A DNA stretch of 64,000 bases from Actinostola sp. cb2023 (GCA_033675265.1 JAUJYZ010001527.1:434001-498000), one strand, 5' to 3'; positions 34,571 through 46,682 are shown, counted from the stretch's first letter. Program-made: numbers and translations. Notes: generated by a model from the letters alone, not told the origin.

Positions 34571-36220
34571 TTCTGGTATTGTTGCCAAGACTTGTCTGTC
34601 ATTGCTATACCACTTCGTTAAGTGAAATCCGCCTCTGGCCAATAATTCACGGAGTTGACTCACTAACGTTATAGCTTTCTCTGTGGTGTCTGTTGACCTC
34701 ATCAGGTCATCGACGTACATGTTTCTATTAACAGTGTCCACAGTTTCAAAGTTGACACTTTCTTGCTCCAATTCTGCCGTTTTCTTTAAGCAAAAGTTCG
34801 CAATACTTGGCGAGGACGTTGCTCCGACGAGGTGTTTCACCATCCGATATTCTTCTAGCTCAGTTGAGAGATCGCCATCAGGCCACCAGAAGAATCTCAA
34901 TGCGTCGCAATCCTTGGGTTCCACCAAGACCTGATGAAACATTGCCTCCACATCAGCGACCACTCCAACCGGTTCCTGTCTAAATCGAATTAACACGCCA
35001 GTTAACTGATTTGCCAAGTCTGGACCTTGCATAAGTTCCTGATTTAAAGATGTTCCCTTAGCTTTCGCGGCACAATCGAATACAATCCGCACCTTTTCTG
35101 GTTTTAGTGGGTGCACAACAGGATGGTGAGGAAGATACCAAATTGGCCTGTCCGTTAAATTCAGCTCTTCTTTGGGCACTTTCACAGCGTGGCCCTTATC
35201 AATATAATCACGCATTGTCGTCTTGTATTTATCAAACAGATTCTCGTCCTTTAACAATCTTTTCTTTAAAAGTTGACATCTTCGTTCAGCCATGCCTCTA
35301 TTGTTTAGCAAGAATGGCGGGTTGTCGCGCCAAGGTAAGGCAACTTGATAATGACCGTTCACCTTTTTCAAAGTTCTCTCCATAACTTCTAGAGCTTTCT
35401 TATCCTCCACTGAAGCATTGACTTTGGTCCCAACTACCGAGTCGCAGAAATCTGTCTTCCAAAGTCTTTCAAGTTGATGTTGTAGTTGTTCATCCAGAAT
35501 TTGATGTTGCAATTCTCTCTCCTTGTGTTGATCAACCGCATAATCGTTATCTTGCTGTACATCCATTGATTGACAAAGGTTTTGTAAGTTCCTTGTTTCT
35601 GAAATGTCTGAATGTCCATCTTGTGTCATCAAATCATCATGTTGTGTATTTACATAGTTCACCGTACGAACAAAGTTCACTGACCAGTCTTTACTCTCTT
35701 TCTTTCCTCCAACTGGTCCGAAGACTGTCCATCCAAGGCTATTGCGAATTGCTATAGGTTCATCATCTGCATGCACCTTGCACTCTAATGGCACGAACAG
35801 AGTTGGTCGTTCCTTAACTCCAATCAGCAACATAACCTCTTTATCCTCTAATTCTTGGAAGTCAATAGCACTAAGATGTTGCCATCGTTTTAGGTCTTCC
35901 TTCTTTGCTATACAACTTTGAGAAATGGGCATCTTTTTCACAGTCTTCACATTAATCAGTTCAATCGTTGTTGTGTCATCCATAGACTTTACTACTAGAT
36001 CTATTACATTGCTTTCAATTTCCGTTGACCCCGTCATCCCAGTCAATGTAAAGTTAATCTTGTTTCCGTTCAAATGAAGTTTTTTACTTAACTGTTCATG
36101 GCACAGAGTTACTTCTGAGCCACTGTCCAAAAGTGCATAAGTCTTGATAGTTGCACCGCCTCCTTTTGCTTGGACCTTTACGGGGATCACACCCAAACAA
36201 ACTCGTGTGTCGCCGGCCCC
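34571..36220 (-). pseudogene. BEL/Pao pol: DUF1758 protease and reverse transcriptase
   Basis: The 542-residue frame (open from 36196) begins with an aspartic protease of the DUF1758 type: 'YALLDSGSEVTLCHEQL' has the DSG active site (about residue 18), then 'FTLTGMTGS'. The RT follows at about 360-540: 'KVRIVFDCAAKAKGTSLN', 'GVVADVEAMFHQV', 'RFFWWPDG' and the catalytic box 'NMYVDDLM', with both Asp kept. Upstream codons in the same frame reach back to about 36220. The 3' edge is the TA element that separates it from RNase H. Confidence 0.92.
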
Positions 36221-36249
36221 AGTTGCCGCAGTTACACTATGCTCAGCGT

Positions 36250-36710
36250 TTATCTATTTTCGTTTTCAGTTTCTTTGTTGTCCGTAGTTTTAGTTGGCTG
36301 ACTTTGACCAGACTTCATGTTACTTGAACTTGTACTGTTGTTGTCATCTTTGTTGGATGTGTCACCAGGAGGGTGTAACAACGTGTGGTGTTCCTCACCG
36401 CACCCTGTCCTCTGACACTTAAATTCAGTTCTACTACATGTAGCAATGAAATGTCCTTCATTTAAACATTTAATACAGAGTCTTTGCTTCCTCACAACCT
36501 CCTTCTTTCTTGGATAAGGAAGCTGCTTAAACTTCTCACATTTCCAGATTATGTGTTCACCCGCAGAACACACAGCACACTTCTTATTAAACTTTCTTTC
36601 ATTGTCATTACGATGGCCTCTTTGTTCGTTGCTTACACCCATGGTTAAAGTTGTAGCTCTGTGGGTATATCCTACAGCACTGGGTCTTTCTCTACTTCTA
36701 GTGTTCTTTT
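36250..36710 (-). pseudogene. BEL/Pao gag: zinc-knuckle segment
   Basis: It contains 'CAVCSAGEHIIWKC', 'CIKCLNEGHFIATC' and 'CGEEHHTLLHPP': two CCHC knuckles (C-x2-C-x4-H-x4-C type) plus a half site, as in BEL/Pao nucleocapsids. The C-terminal tail is Ser/Thr/Asn-rich. The frame upstream continues to about 36705 and is shifted relative to the preceding gag frame; a stop and a frame change separate it from the protease. Confidence 0.88.
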
Positions 36711-36713
36711 CCT

Positions 36714-37400
36714 TTAAGAATGTGTCATGTCTTCTCCAAATTCATTGTTTACAAGTTTAGCTCGCTCCTTTATAAATTGGAGAAAATCTACAAACTTAGG
36801 TCTCCTTCCAGAAACAATGATCTTTCCTGCAATCTCCGTCCATCTAACTCTTAAGAACATTGGTAATTTCCTGTGAAGTGTCTTCAACGTGTTGATGTGA
36901 TCAATATCACTGATGTACTCTGTACCCATTCCTCTCAGGGTTCTTTCCGTTTCTTCTAGTTTCCGTGCAAATGTTAACAAAGTGGGACCATCCGCGGTCC
37001 TGATCACAGGCAAATTTTCCAACATGCTTATGTGTGCTTGAGCAATAATGTGTGCTAGACCAAAGTTCTCTCTCAGAGTGTTCTTTGCTGTTTTGAATCC
37101 TTCATGTAGTGGTAAGTTCACACAACTTTCTATTGCTTCTCTTGCTTTACCAGTGCAATGCTGTATCAGAAGTTGCAGTTTCGTTGAATCATCAGGATTG
37201 TCTTTCTCTAGACATGTTTCAACATTATGAATAAACGAGATATACTTTGCAGGATCGCCATCAAAGTGCATATATTCAATCTTAGGAGTATTGACTACTT
37301 GTCGTAAGGCTTTTACAATCTCTTCACCAGTGTCCACCCTTGACTGAACAACTCTCGTAGTATCAAATGGTTGTGATGCATATGATTGTGGCTCATTCAC
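36714..37400 (-). pseudogene. BEL/Pao gag: DUF1759-like capsid segment
   Basis: The 228-residue frame has 'FDGDPAKYISFIHNVETCL', 'KLQLLIQHCTGKAREAIES' and 'TLRENFGLAHIIAQAHI', the conserved order of the DUF1759 gag domain. It overlaps the upstream gag frame (37393-38439) by 8 bases in another frame. Confidence 0.88.
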
Positions 37401-38439
37401 AGCACATGTATATGGGCTCTATTGGTGATATTTTAAAGGGTGTGGCATTGACATTCAATGTTCCCACTGTAAGCTCAGAACAAACAGGAAGTGTAGATAC
37501 AGGTGTTGCACTGACTTGAGGACAAACATGATAATTAGGAGTAGATTGTACTAAATTGGTTGTTGCAAGAGATCCTGACACCATATGGGTACTAACAAGA
37601 TGACTTGTGTTGCTCATGGATACTGATGTATTTGAAACAGGCAAACCAGCAGCATTGTTAACTGATTTACATCCAGTAACTGTAGTGTATAAAGGTGTGG
37701 ACGTCTGCATGAAAGCAGTAGTAATTATCTCTGCTTGTTTCTCTACATTTTGAGCTAAATGGACATGAACAGGTGTCTGATTTTGTTTAGGAAACATCTT
37801 GTCCCCTTCAAGTTCCACATCAAAATAATCAATGTTTTCTGAATGTACGCTTTCATTTATCTCTTCATCTTCGTACACCTTCAGACTCGCCTCAGCTCTC
37901 TCTGCCTCCGTTTGTGCATCTAACAGTTCCTTTTGTTGTTCTAGTTCATTTATTTTCCTTGTTATTTCTTGTTGTTTCTCTAATTGTTTTACCTTTATTT
38001 GGGCGTGAGCCAACTGTTCTTTCTTTTTGGATAAGGTAGAAATCCTTGAAGAGCTTGTGTTACGACTCGATATAGTCGAACTAGAATCAACACTCGTACC
38101 ACGTGGTTTCACCTTTGCCTTCTTCTTCTTCTCTTTACACCAAGATTTCACCGTATGATCAAAGTTCATTTTCTGCATCATTTGCCCTTCGTAACTCTTG
38201 CTAAGCGCTACATTTTCTTCTCCAGAATCCAGATATTCCAGATATGTTCCGTGCGTATTGACAAACTTACGCCATATCTCATTATACAATGCATACTTTG
38301 ACGAGACATCACTCAGGCCGCCATTGTTTGTTATCAATTCTTCTATCTCGGCTTTCAACCTTGAAAGCGTCGAAATACAATCACCTCTACTCTCTGGTAG
38401 CGACATTTTATCCACAAATATACCGTACAATTCTGCCAA
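37393..38439 (-). pseudogene. BEL/Pao gag: N-terminal coiled-coil segment
   Basis: The 348-residue frame starts MAELYGIFVDKMSLPESR. It has a helical N-terminus, a basic/Ser-rich linker (about 105-135), a coiled coil of Lys/Glu/Gln-rich heptads (about 135-195) and a Thr/Ser/Val-rich low-complexity tail. This is a usual BEL gag N-terminus. The frame breaks just before the DUF1759 part. Confidence 0.8.
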
Positions 38440-38515
38440 CCTAGGCTTCCTTGAATCGATGAGTTTGATACAACAATTCTGCCAACCTAGGCGTCCTTGA
38501 ATCGAGGAGTTTGTA
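38426..38515. repeat. 46-bp tandem duplication in the BEL leader
   Basis: TTCTGCCAACCTAGGC and CCTTGAATCGA occur twice 46 bases apart, between the 5' LTR and the gag start. Confidence 0.8.
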
Positions 38516-38518
38516 AAC

Positions 38519-38793
38519 TGTTCATAAGACCACCCCGCTTACGATTGTTCAAATGTTGCAAACACACACGCGAGTCGGGCCAACACATCTATTTATTCCA
38601 CGTCGAAGTTACACTTGAATTCCTTGAAGATGTTTACGATATTGTGCATTTTTCAGCGTATTTTTGCGCGGTTTACAAACTATTGACTCTTCGCTCTTCA
38701 AACTCAATTTCCCGACTGCATGCTCTGCCCACGTGCACGGGATTTTACTCTGCTAATTATTATTCATGTATTCGACCGGATATGGTAGCCACA
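38519..38793 (-). repeat. 5' LTR of the BEL/Pao element
   Basis: Same 275 bases as 21942-22216 apart from one difference seen. Outside it the duplicated target GACAG (38794-38798) leads straight into the LINE reverse transcriptase frame. Confidence 0.9.
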
Positions 38794-41132
38794 GACAGTC
38801 TTTCAGGATACTCTTTATCCGGACCACAGATTAGCCGGGACGCTCTTCTCTGTATCGCTTCAATTGCCTGAATGTGTTTCACGAGGTAAGGGTTCCAAAC
38901 TGGGCAGGCATACTCTAGTATCGGTCGTACCAGTGCCTTGAATGCTACCTCGATACCAACTCGGTTACAGCAGCCAAAGGTTCTTCTAATTAAGCCCAAT
39001 ACCTTGTTGGATTTGGCGCAGATAGATTTCACGTGATAGTCCCAAGATAAAGACGACTCTAGCCACACTCCTAAGTACTTGTGATGAACGACTGCCGGTA
39101 GAACTTGGTTGTCCAGGGTGTACTCATGCAATAATGGGTCTTTTTTCTTGGTGACATGTAGGATCTTGCACTTCTCCGTCTTCAGGGTGACAAGCCAGCT
39201 CTTACACCAATCTGAGGTACACGACAAGTCCTCCTGGAGAAGCTCACAGTCCGAAATAGAGGCTATTTCCTGGTGAATGACCGTGTCGTCAGCAAACAAG
39301 TTACAATTGCATGTCAGTGAAGAAGGAAGGTCATTAATGTATACGATAAATAACAACGGGCCAACTATGCTACCCTGTGGCACCCCAGATGTGACGCTCA
39401 GCCATTTAGATGTATGACCTTCAACCACTACTCGTTGTTCTCTTGAGGTAAGGAAGTCTCTTAACCAATTCAAGGTGTTCCCTTTTATTCCATATCTTTG
39501 AAGCTTGTAGAGGAGATGACCATGTGAAACCTTGTCGAATGCTTTAGCAAAATCCAAAAATACAGAGTCCACTGAACCTCGTTTGTCCAGAGCATTTAGC
39601 CAGTCATGTAATATCTGGAGTAATTGGGTAACACAAGACCTTGATTGTCTGAAACCATGCTGATTATCGCTCAACATTTCAAAGTCCGTTAAAAACTTCA
39701 TAATGTGTTTATGAATTCGACGCTCAAGTGTCTTCACAACGATACTTGTCAGTGAGACTGGGCGATAGTTGTCGGCCAAGGTATTTGTGCCCGATTTGAA
39801 GATTGGCACAACGTTTGCAATCTTCCAATCTCTCGCCAATTCACCAAGCGATAAAGAGTAATTAAATAATCTCGCCAATGATGGTGCCAGCTCCACAGCA
39901 CATTCTTTAAGTATTCTCGGAGGAATACTATCCGGACCACAAGCCTTATTCACATCAATATTGCGAAGTAAATCAGCTACCTCATCTGCACTACAGGATA
40001 GGTTGCTAATCAAGTGATCAGTCAATGGATCTGGGTTCAGATATTCAGGGCCAAGTGACTCTTCTGATACTTTTTCGTTGAAAACTGAATGGAAAAAGTT
40101 ATTTAGAATATCGGCTTTCCCGACTGATGAATAAGCTCTTTTACCATCGTATTCGATACAATTTGCAATGCTTGATTTCCCTGTTCGTGCTTTAACAAAG
40201 GACCAGAATTGTTTAGGATTGGATCCTAATGACGCTGTGAGTTTGTTAACATAGTTCCAATAGGCTTTATTCAGCTGATTCTTCACGTAGTTATTGAACT
40301 GCTTATAATTAGTCCATCTTAAAGAGTCCCCTGAGGACTTTGCTTGTTTCCACAACCTGCGCTTTTTGTGAATTAATTTCTTGAGCTTAGAATTAAACCA
40401 TGGCATGTTACGCTGATGTTTTAAATGTTTGGATGAAATATTACGCTCGACAGCTTGGAAGAATAAAGTTTTCCAAGCTTCCCAAACATCGTCGAAACTT
40501 TCCATCAAATACACACAGTCCCACTGGAGATTTCTGAAATCTTCCCGTAACCCAGACCAATCTGCCGATCGATAGTCGTATACAATCCTGGGGCTACGTT
40601 TCGGCCTGACAATCTTTAGCTTTAGAGTAAACTCGATTGAACAATGATCGGAACATCCAAGGGGCTGACAAATCTCTAAGTCCATTAGCAGCTCTGGTGT
40701 TGTACTAAGCACCAAATCCAAGATATTCATACCACGGGTGGGTTGTAAAACCATCTGATGGAGAAAATAATCAGCAATAACATCACAGAAGAAGGACGAA
40801 AAACTATCAGGACACGTAGGGGATGGAGTGGACCAGACAATTTGGGGAAGATTAAAATCACCCAACAAGAGAATTGGTAGATTATTACCACTCCACTCGA
40901 TGAGTGATAAAGATCGTTCCAGTTCTTTCAGATAGTCAATGTCTGATGAGGGAGGTCTATAGAATACCCCTACCAATATTCTTGTATGCGGGTTCGGCAC
41001 AATTACTTCGCACCATAGGATCTCACAGTCTGTTTCGAAGTTAGCTCTTCTAATACAGCAAAGATCTTGACTACAAGCTAGAAGAATTCCACCGCCATGC
41101 CTTGAACGGTCCCTTCGCTGAACTTGAAACAT
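38794..41132 (-). pseudogene. LINE ORF2: endonuclease and reverse transcriptase, N-terminal and central part
   Basis: About 779 residues are open with no stop. The apurinic-like endonuclease occupies about 1-185 ('GVFYRPPSSDIDYLKEL', 'LLLGDFNLP', 'GCSDHCSIEF' with the SDH motif), but its first conserved part is missing. The RT occupies about 420-690 ('GPDSIPPRILKECA', 'NYRPVSLTSI', 'FLDFAKAFDKVSH', 'SGVPQGSIVGPLLF', catalytic 'LFADDTVI'). This layout matches CR1/jockey-clade LINEs. The last residues of the open frame (after ERLS) are read from the BEL LTR. Confidence 0.92.
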
Positions 41133-41152
41133 GATAGGGAATACCTAGTAGT

Positions 41153-41565
41153 AGCTTATTACAACATATGCATAGCACATTGGAACTAGATTACACTCTA
41201 CTAACAACTTCCAACGTGTGCAGTAGCACTTAGTAGTAGCTTATTACAACATGTGTAGTAGCACATTGGAACTAGATTACAGTCTATTAACAACTTCCAA
41301 CATGTGCAGTAGCACATTAGTAGTAGCTTATTACAACATGTGCAGTAGCACATTGGAACTAGATTACACTCTATTAACTCCAACGTGTGCAGTAGCACGT
41401 TAGTAATAGCTTATTACAACATGTGCAGTAGCACATTGGACCTAGATTACACTCTATTAACAACTTCCAACATGTGCAGTAGCACATTAGTAGTAGCTTA
41501 TTACAACATGTGCAGTAGCACATTGGAACTAGATTACACTCTAGTAACAACTTCCAACGTGTGAA
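41153..41565. repeat. Minisatellite, about 85-bp unit, nearly five copies
   Basis: Units repeat GTAGCTTATTACAACATGTG, CAGTAGCACATTGGAAC and TAGATTACACTCTATTAAC. GTAGC-type anchors fall at 41151, 41236, 41323, 41406 and 41493, giving periods of 83-87. One unit lies across the LINE at 21285-21373. Confidence 0.85.
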
Positions 41566-41753
41566 ATATTTTAGAATTATATTTCATCACAGTTTTTGTT
41601 GTTTAATATAATGTCAGTATATTCATTACTATGCAAACATTAAACCATTATTCACCATTTCCACAAAATATCAGCACTATCCAGTATAATTACTCGTGCC
41701 CAGGCCGTAGGCCGACGAGGTGAAAAACACACCGAGTTTATCGAGACGCCATT

Positions 41754-42044
41754 TTGGATTTTAGACATGGCGAGATTCGTGTGGACTTTTACGAGCGAAA
41801 TCTTGCATTTTTTACTCATCGGAGTGTTAAGTTAAGTGGTAAAGACGAGAAGATCTTCGAATTTGAGATCGCCAACCCTTCCATTCGTGAGGGAGCTGTC
41901 CTAGCAGCAAATAACGAAGAGACCACAAGTACGGTCGAATTGCAAAGGTATAATGAGACAAACAAGTATGAAATGAACCATTGTTATCAAAAATCAAAGT
42001 TATATACTATGAAACAAACAGTAATCAAACGAACCATTGTTATG
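41754..42044 (+). pseudogene. N-terminal part of the OTU-domain protein, cut by the 7.5-kb element
   Basis: The frame contains 'FEIANPSIREGAVLAANNE' and 'NETNKYEMNHCYQKSKLY'. The phrase HCYQxSKL returns as 'NHCYQISKLL' in the OTU ORF beyond the element, so both belong to one coding region. A one-base frame change near 42005 precedes the insertion, so the halves are not in register. A 33-bp unit (ATGAAACAAACAGTAATC...) starting at 42009 is repeated across the element at 49571. Confidence 0.55.
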
Positions 42045-42941
42045 TATGGCGCGCCAATGCGGACAAAAATACTTACTTTTAAAATATACGACTTGGTCAA
42101 AATTATACGACTTGTTGTAAGAATTGTACGACTTGTTCAAAGAAATCATATACGACTTGTAAGAAAATATAAGACTTGTAAGAAAATATACGACTTGTTC
42201 TAAGAAATATATGACGTGTTGTAAGAAAATATACGACTTGTAAGAAATATACGACTAGTAAGAAAATATACGACTTGTAAGAAATATACGACTTGTACGA
42301 CTTGTAAGAAATATACGACTTGTAAGAAATATACGACTTGTAAGAAATATACGACTTGTAAGACAATACATACGACTTGTAAGAAATATACGACTTGTAA
42401 GACAATACATACGACTTGTAAGAAATATACGACTTGTAAGAAATATACGACTTGTAAGAAATATACGACTTGTAAGAAATATACGACTTGTAAGACAATA
42501 CATACGACTTGTAATAAATATACGACTTGTAAGAAAATATACGACTTGTAAAAAAATATACGACTTGTTCTAAGAAATATATGACTTGTTGTAAGAAATA
42601 TACGACTTGTTGTAAGAAATATACGACTTGTTGTAAGAAATATACGACTTGTTGTAAGAAATATACGACTTGTTGTAAGAAATATACGACTTGTTGTAAG
42701 AAAATATACGACTTGTTGTAAGAAAATATACGACTTGTTCTAAGAAATATATGACTAGTTTTAAGAACTGATACGACTTGTATTAAAGGAAATATACGAC
42801 TTGTAAGAAATATACGACTTTTAAGAAAATATACGACCACCTTAGAAATAGGACTTGTGTCAAAATATAATACTTAAATGACGCCCACATTAAATTGGTC
42901 AGCAGTCTGACCTACAAACGTAGCCTGACAAAATGGCGGAC
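42045..42941 (+). repeat. Left TIR with tandem TATACGACTTGTAAGAAA units
   Basis: After 30 unique bases come about 35 units: 18-bp TATACGACTTGTAAGAAA, 21-bp TATACGACTTGTTGTAAGAA forms and a longer form with TAAGACAATACA. A unique promoter-like stretch (42845-42932) then runs to the start codon. The arm ends at ATGGCGGAC, the first three codons of the HECT gene. Translation of the repeats gives YKSYISYKSYIS-type ORFs that are not genes. Confidence 0.92.
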
Positions 42942-45900
42942 TCCATCTTGAAACAGATTATCGATGCCGTTCAAACAATCAGCAAAAGCAACAACTCATC
43001 TCAAGCTTTAAGCTCGAGTACTTCTCCGAGCTCTGAAGATGCCTTGAAAAGTCTTTATCCAAGTATCCGTCCGTCCACTTCGAACCAATTTGACGCAAAT
43101 GTGAACTACGCACCGAAGCGACGCGCGAGCAAATCCACCTCTGCACGTCCTGTAAAGAGAAAAGCATCCGAATCGAAAACTGTTTTAAAAGATGTGATAC
43201 TTTTGCCAAGCTGGAGAATCGAAAACGTTCCTAGAGGACAGTTTCGAGAATATCTATACACCCATATATGTGCTATACGGGGACGTGCTGCTGGACAGGG
43301 TATAGTTTTTGGCCTCTGTCCTGAATCTGTCCTAAACAGGGTATGGTAATGCATGATTGTCGTCGTTATAAAACACATATTCACCGGCGTAAGTAGACTC
43401 AGAATTCACGAATCACGCTCTAAATTTTGCAATTTTCACGTATCACGCACATATTTTAGCCCCAATCACGCGCCACGTATAACCCCTGTACAGCACGATG
43501 CCCAAAAGTATGACCACCGCTAATGTATTGCATACTTTCTTTGCCATTACAGAATTGTCTTATCTTATCTCTGATCTATAAAACACTATTAATATTGACA
43601 ATGCAAAAGTACATGTATGCGAAACATTATTGGTGATCATAGTTTTGAGCATCTTGCTGTAAAATACTAAAGTGGTTTGGCAAATAGAAAATGATGGTAT
43701 GGCATTTTGCGAGTGTTGAGTCATGAGTACTAAAACAATGTGTCCATATTTGTTTTAGCAACAGTGACAGAGCTTACAAAAGCTACGTCCAGGTCATAGA
43801 CTTGCAAGATGATATTGTAAAAGATTCTAAAGAAGATAATGACATACAGACTGCACTTTTGGCATCCCTAGAGGACATACCACCATCTCTTCAAGCTCAG
43901 TAAGAAGTTTGATTGTCATACATAAGGGAAAACAAGGGATACATAAGACTAGCGTTAGCTAAAGAGACTTCGGACATTAAATTCATTGTACAGACCATTA
44001 CTTTTTTACTTAAAAAAAGACAGAAAGCAAGAAAGGAAAACAGCATAAATTTAATTATATTTTTTTAATTATCTTGTTGTAATTTACTTAGAGATGCCAA
44101 AGAACTCAATTGCAAAATGCAGCAGTTACTACAAAGACACAAGTTGGACTGTGCCAGTCATGCTACTACGGGAGATCCTGTAGAGCTCATTATAAGACGA
44201 TCAAAACTTCTCCCAACAGCTTTTCACGCAATAAAAGAGAGAAGCTTCGACTGCTGCAGAGACATTTTGATCAAGTTCAGCGGAGAGGAGGGTGCAGATT
44301 CTGGAGGTCCTCGGCGTGAATTTTTCAGGTATGAGAATACTTACATGTAATTACAACAATGAACATAATAGAATGGCAGCATGTATGTTTTTATTACTGG
44401 CGTTTTTAGTTAAAATTAATTTGTCTATCAGACTGGCAATGCAAGAGTTGACAGAATGCTCTGGTCTACTAGAGGGCCCTGAAGAGCATATGGTATTCAC
44501 ACACAACCTAAAGTTACTTGAGGACAATAAATATTTATTGGCTGGGCGTCTAGTTGGAATGTCCATCAAACATGGTGGCCCAGGGTTGGGCTGTTTGGAC
44601 CCCTTACTCTATAAACTGATGTGTGGTCTACAATGCAATCTTACTGACTTTGACATCAATGTCATTACAGACAGTGAGATCGCAGAAACTTTGAGACAGG
44701 TATGTTTGCTTTGAACAAATTGTGATTATAAATTTTGCCTTTTGAAAAATCTCATCTTTGCATTAATGTTTCTTGAACAGCTAGAGTCTGTGGAATCATC
44801 CTCTGACTTCATGAGTTTTGTGGAAAAGAGAGCAGATTTTATAGCTGTGCAAGGGTATCAGTCAATTTACACGGCAAAAAAGGAACACTCTAAAATGATC
44901 AAACAAGCATTACTGAAACAGTATCTGTTTTATAGGTATGTAATACTTTAAATTGGCAATCTACTTCCATAGAGTGTTTTTATGTAACTCGTGAAATAGT
45001 CAGCTTGCTTTCACGGGTTACATAAAATCACTCTTTTTTAACATATTTCCTTGATTTAGCACCCCCTTGAACACAATTTTTTTAAATAAGTGCCCTCCCT
45101 CAATTAAGTGCCCCCTTATGAACTTCCTCTCAATCCCCCCATCTTTGATAATTAATGCTTCTTTGTGTGCACTACTTTGTCTGCGCCATTGAATATTGTG
45201 AGATTGTACGCTATCCGGTTGAGTTTGCATTTCAATGTGTCATCATTCTTTTGATTAAATTGCTTGCAGTGCAGCATGTATCCTTTGGTTTAATATATTA
45301 TTCCTATAGTTTTGATCTTGTTGATAGAAACAAGGGTCACTGTCAAAATTTTACTAAATTCAACCTGACAGTTCAATTATAATATTGATTAATTAAACTC
45401 ATTTTAGGATATCCTCAGAGATCCAGCAATTTGAAAATGGTCTAAACGATGTTGGGGGTCTGTGGAACCTAATCCAACTAAATGCAGAGGAATTCTATTC
45501 ATTATTTACTTTTGTTCCAACTGAAATGTCGAGGTCTGCTTTCAAATCCCTTTGCAAGATAGACTGGAGCCCTGTGGGGAGTAATAAGAGGCAGAGAGAA
45601 GATGCAACAATTTATTGTTGGGAATTATTCTTGAAACAGATTGAAGGTAATAATACAATATAATTACACATTCTCATTTTCACCCAGACCCTGCTCATTA
45701 ATCATGATAAAACTGTGATATAACGCATGCTCTGATTGGCCAAAGGACACAAATTCTGTGTGCTTTATGAGAGCACAGTAGTGCAAGCATGCACACATTT
45801 TCAATCATTTCTGTAACAATCAAAATAGAAAATCGTATATTGTATTTTATAAAAGAAATAGAAAACTTGCCCATTGTGCTATGTGCAGTTAACACTTCTT

Positions 45901-46439
45901 TCGTGTTCTGAACAATCCTTGCATGCTCTATAACTGCACATACATGTAGCACGCACGCGCGTTTACTATTTCATCATAATAGACTCAAATAGGGTCAACA
46001 TTGTAGAGTTTACAAAAGTCTTCGTTTTCCTTATGAGAAGGGACTGGATCCAAGAATGTAAAAATAAGCATAATTATAGCAAATTTCATGTACTTAGACT
46101 ATAATTATAAAACATTGCTAATAATGAAGCACACACTTAATGTAAACGATTTTACCTTTAGATGGGCAGTTAAACTACAAGATGAATTCAGAAGAGCAGC
46201 AAGTGTACTTTAAAGAGTTGCTGAAGTTTATCACAGGAGCAGATGCTGTACCCCCTTTGGGTTTTAGATACCCATTAACAATCCAATTCTTTGAGCAAGA
46301 AAAGGAAAGCACACATCTTCCTTGTGCATCTACTTGTGGTCTGGAGTTGTATCTGCCCAGAGGCCATGAAGATTCAGAATCATTTGTAGCGCTCATGTGC
46401 AACTCCTTATTTAATTCCTGTGGGTTTGGAAAAGTATGA
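42933..46439 (+). CDS. HECT-domain E3 ubiquitin-ligase-like protein, seven exons
   Basis: Exons by GT-AG junctions with consistent phase: 42933-43345, 43759-43899, 44092-44328, 44432-44699, 44781-44935, 45408-45646, 46162-46439, giving 576 codons without a stop. The N-terminus is Ser-rich and basic ('KRRASKSTSARPVKRKASES'). The HECT N-lobe begins at 'GEEGADSGGPRREFF' and continues with 'KYLLAGRLVGMSIKHGGPG'. The C-lobe has 'FITGADAVPPLGF' and 'LPCASTCGLELYLP', where the Cys of STC sits at the thioester site. HECT proteins take ubiquitin from an E2 onto this Cys and pass it to a substrate. The closest familiar layout is G2E3-like HECT. The first codons lie in the left TIR. A role in protecting or regulating the transposase is only a guess. 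Confidence 0.85.
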
Positions 46440-46682
46440 GCAAGTTTTAAAATACTTTTCACTATATTCTACTACTGATATTATTGTTACCGTTGCATTT
46501 TACATTTATAAACCTCTAAATATCAGATTTTTTTAAGTTTCTTTGTGTTATTTACAAATTTAAACTTTTGTCTATTGTCTAAAGAGACATGCAAACCCTT
46601 CAGTGGTTACCCCTGGACTATGAAACAAAATATTTAATGAAAAGGATTCTGATATTTTGAGGTTTAAAAAATTGTTGAGTTC

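Larger units (their letters stand above)
21942..38793 (-). mobile_element. BEL/Pao LTR retrotransposon, 16.9 kb with nested insertions
   Basis: Two 275-bp LTRs bound the element, and GACAG is duplicated outside them (21937-21941 and 38794-38798). On the minus strand the order is LTR, gag (coiled coil, DUF1759-like, zinc knuckles), DUF1758-type protease, RT, RNase H, integrase, DUF5641-like tail, LTR. Three later elements are inserted: 22309-23699, 25163-31500 and 32653-34568. Without them it would be about 7.2 kb, normal for this group. The LTRs differ at only one base that I could find, yet several frame breaks interrupt gag and pol. Confidence 0.92.
21374..41152 (-). mobile_element. CR1/jockey-like LINE, split by a BEL/Pao insertion
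   Basis: The LINE runs on the minus strand: 5' part 41152-38794, 3' part 21941-21374. It sits inside an 85-bp minisatellite, with TAGTA at both outer edges as the likely target duplication. The 3' untranslated part covers about 21374-21650. The 5' end begins inside the endonuclease domain, so the copy is 5'-truncated, as is usual for LINEs. Everything from 21942 to 38793 is younger inserted DNA. Confidence 0.8.

Noticed and set aside
38497..38871. Plus-strand ORF repeated at 21935-22264 and 38497-38871
   Set aside because: Both are the antisense of the BEL LTRs; the repetition comes from the LTR pair.
42103..42840. Long ORFs reading YKSYISYKSYIS or FLQQVVYFLQQ in the repeat arms (also 48726-49508)
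   Set aside because: They are translations of the 18/21-bp tandem units, occur in several frames and mirror each other in the two arms; no gene structure supports them.
42075..42840. CRISPR-like look of regularly spaced repeats
   Set aside because: There are no unique spacers, the unit is continuous tandem DNA, it is part of a transposon TIR, and the genome is eukaryotic.
45700..45985. Possible MITE in the sixth intron of the HECT gene
   Set aside because: Only a weak inverted similarity (around ATGATAAAAC and its complement) was seen, without clear ends or duplication.
42933..46439. Calling the HECT gene a host G2E3 orthologue
   Set aside because: It lies wholly inside a transposon with clear ends and starts in the TIR; only the HECT domain is similar in layout.
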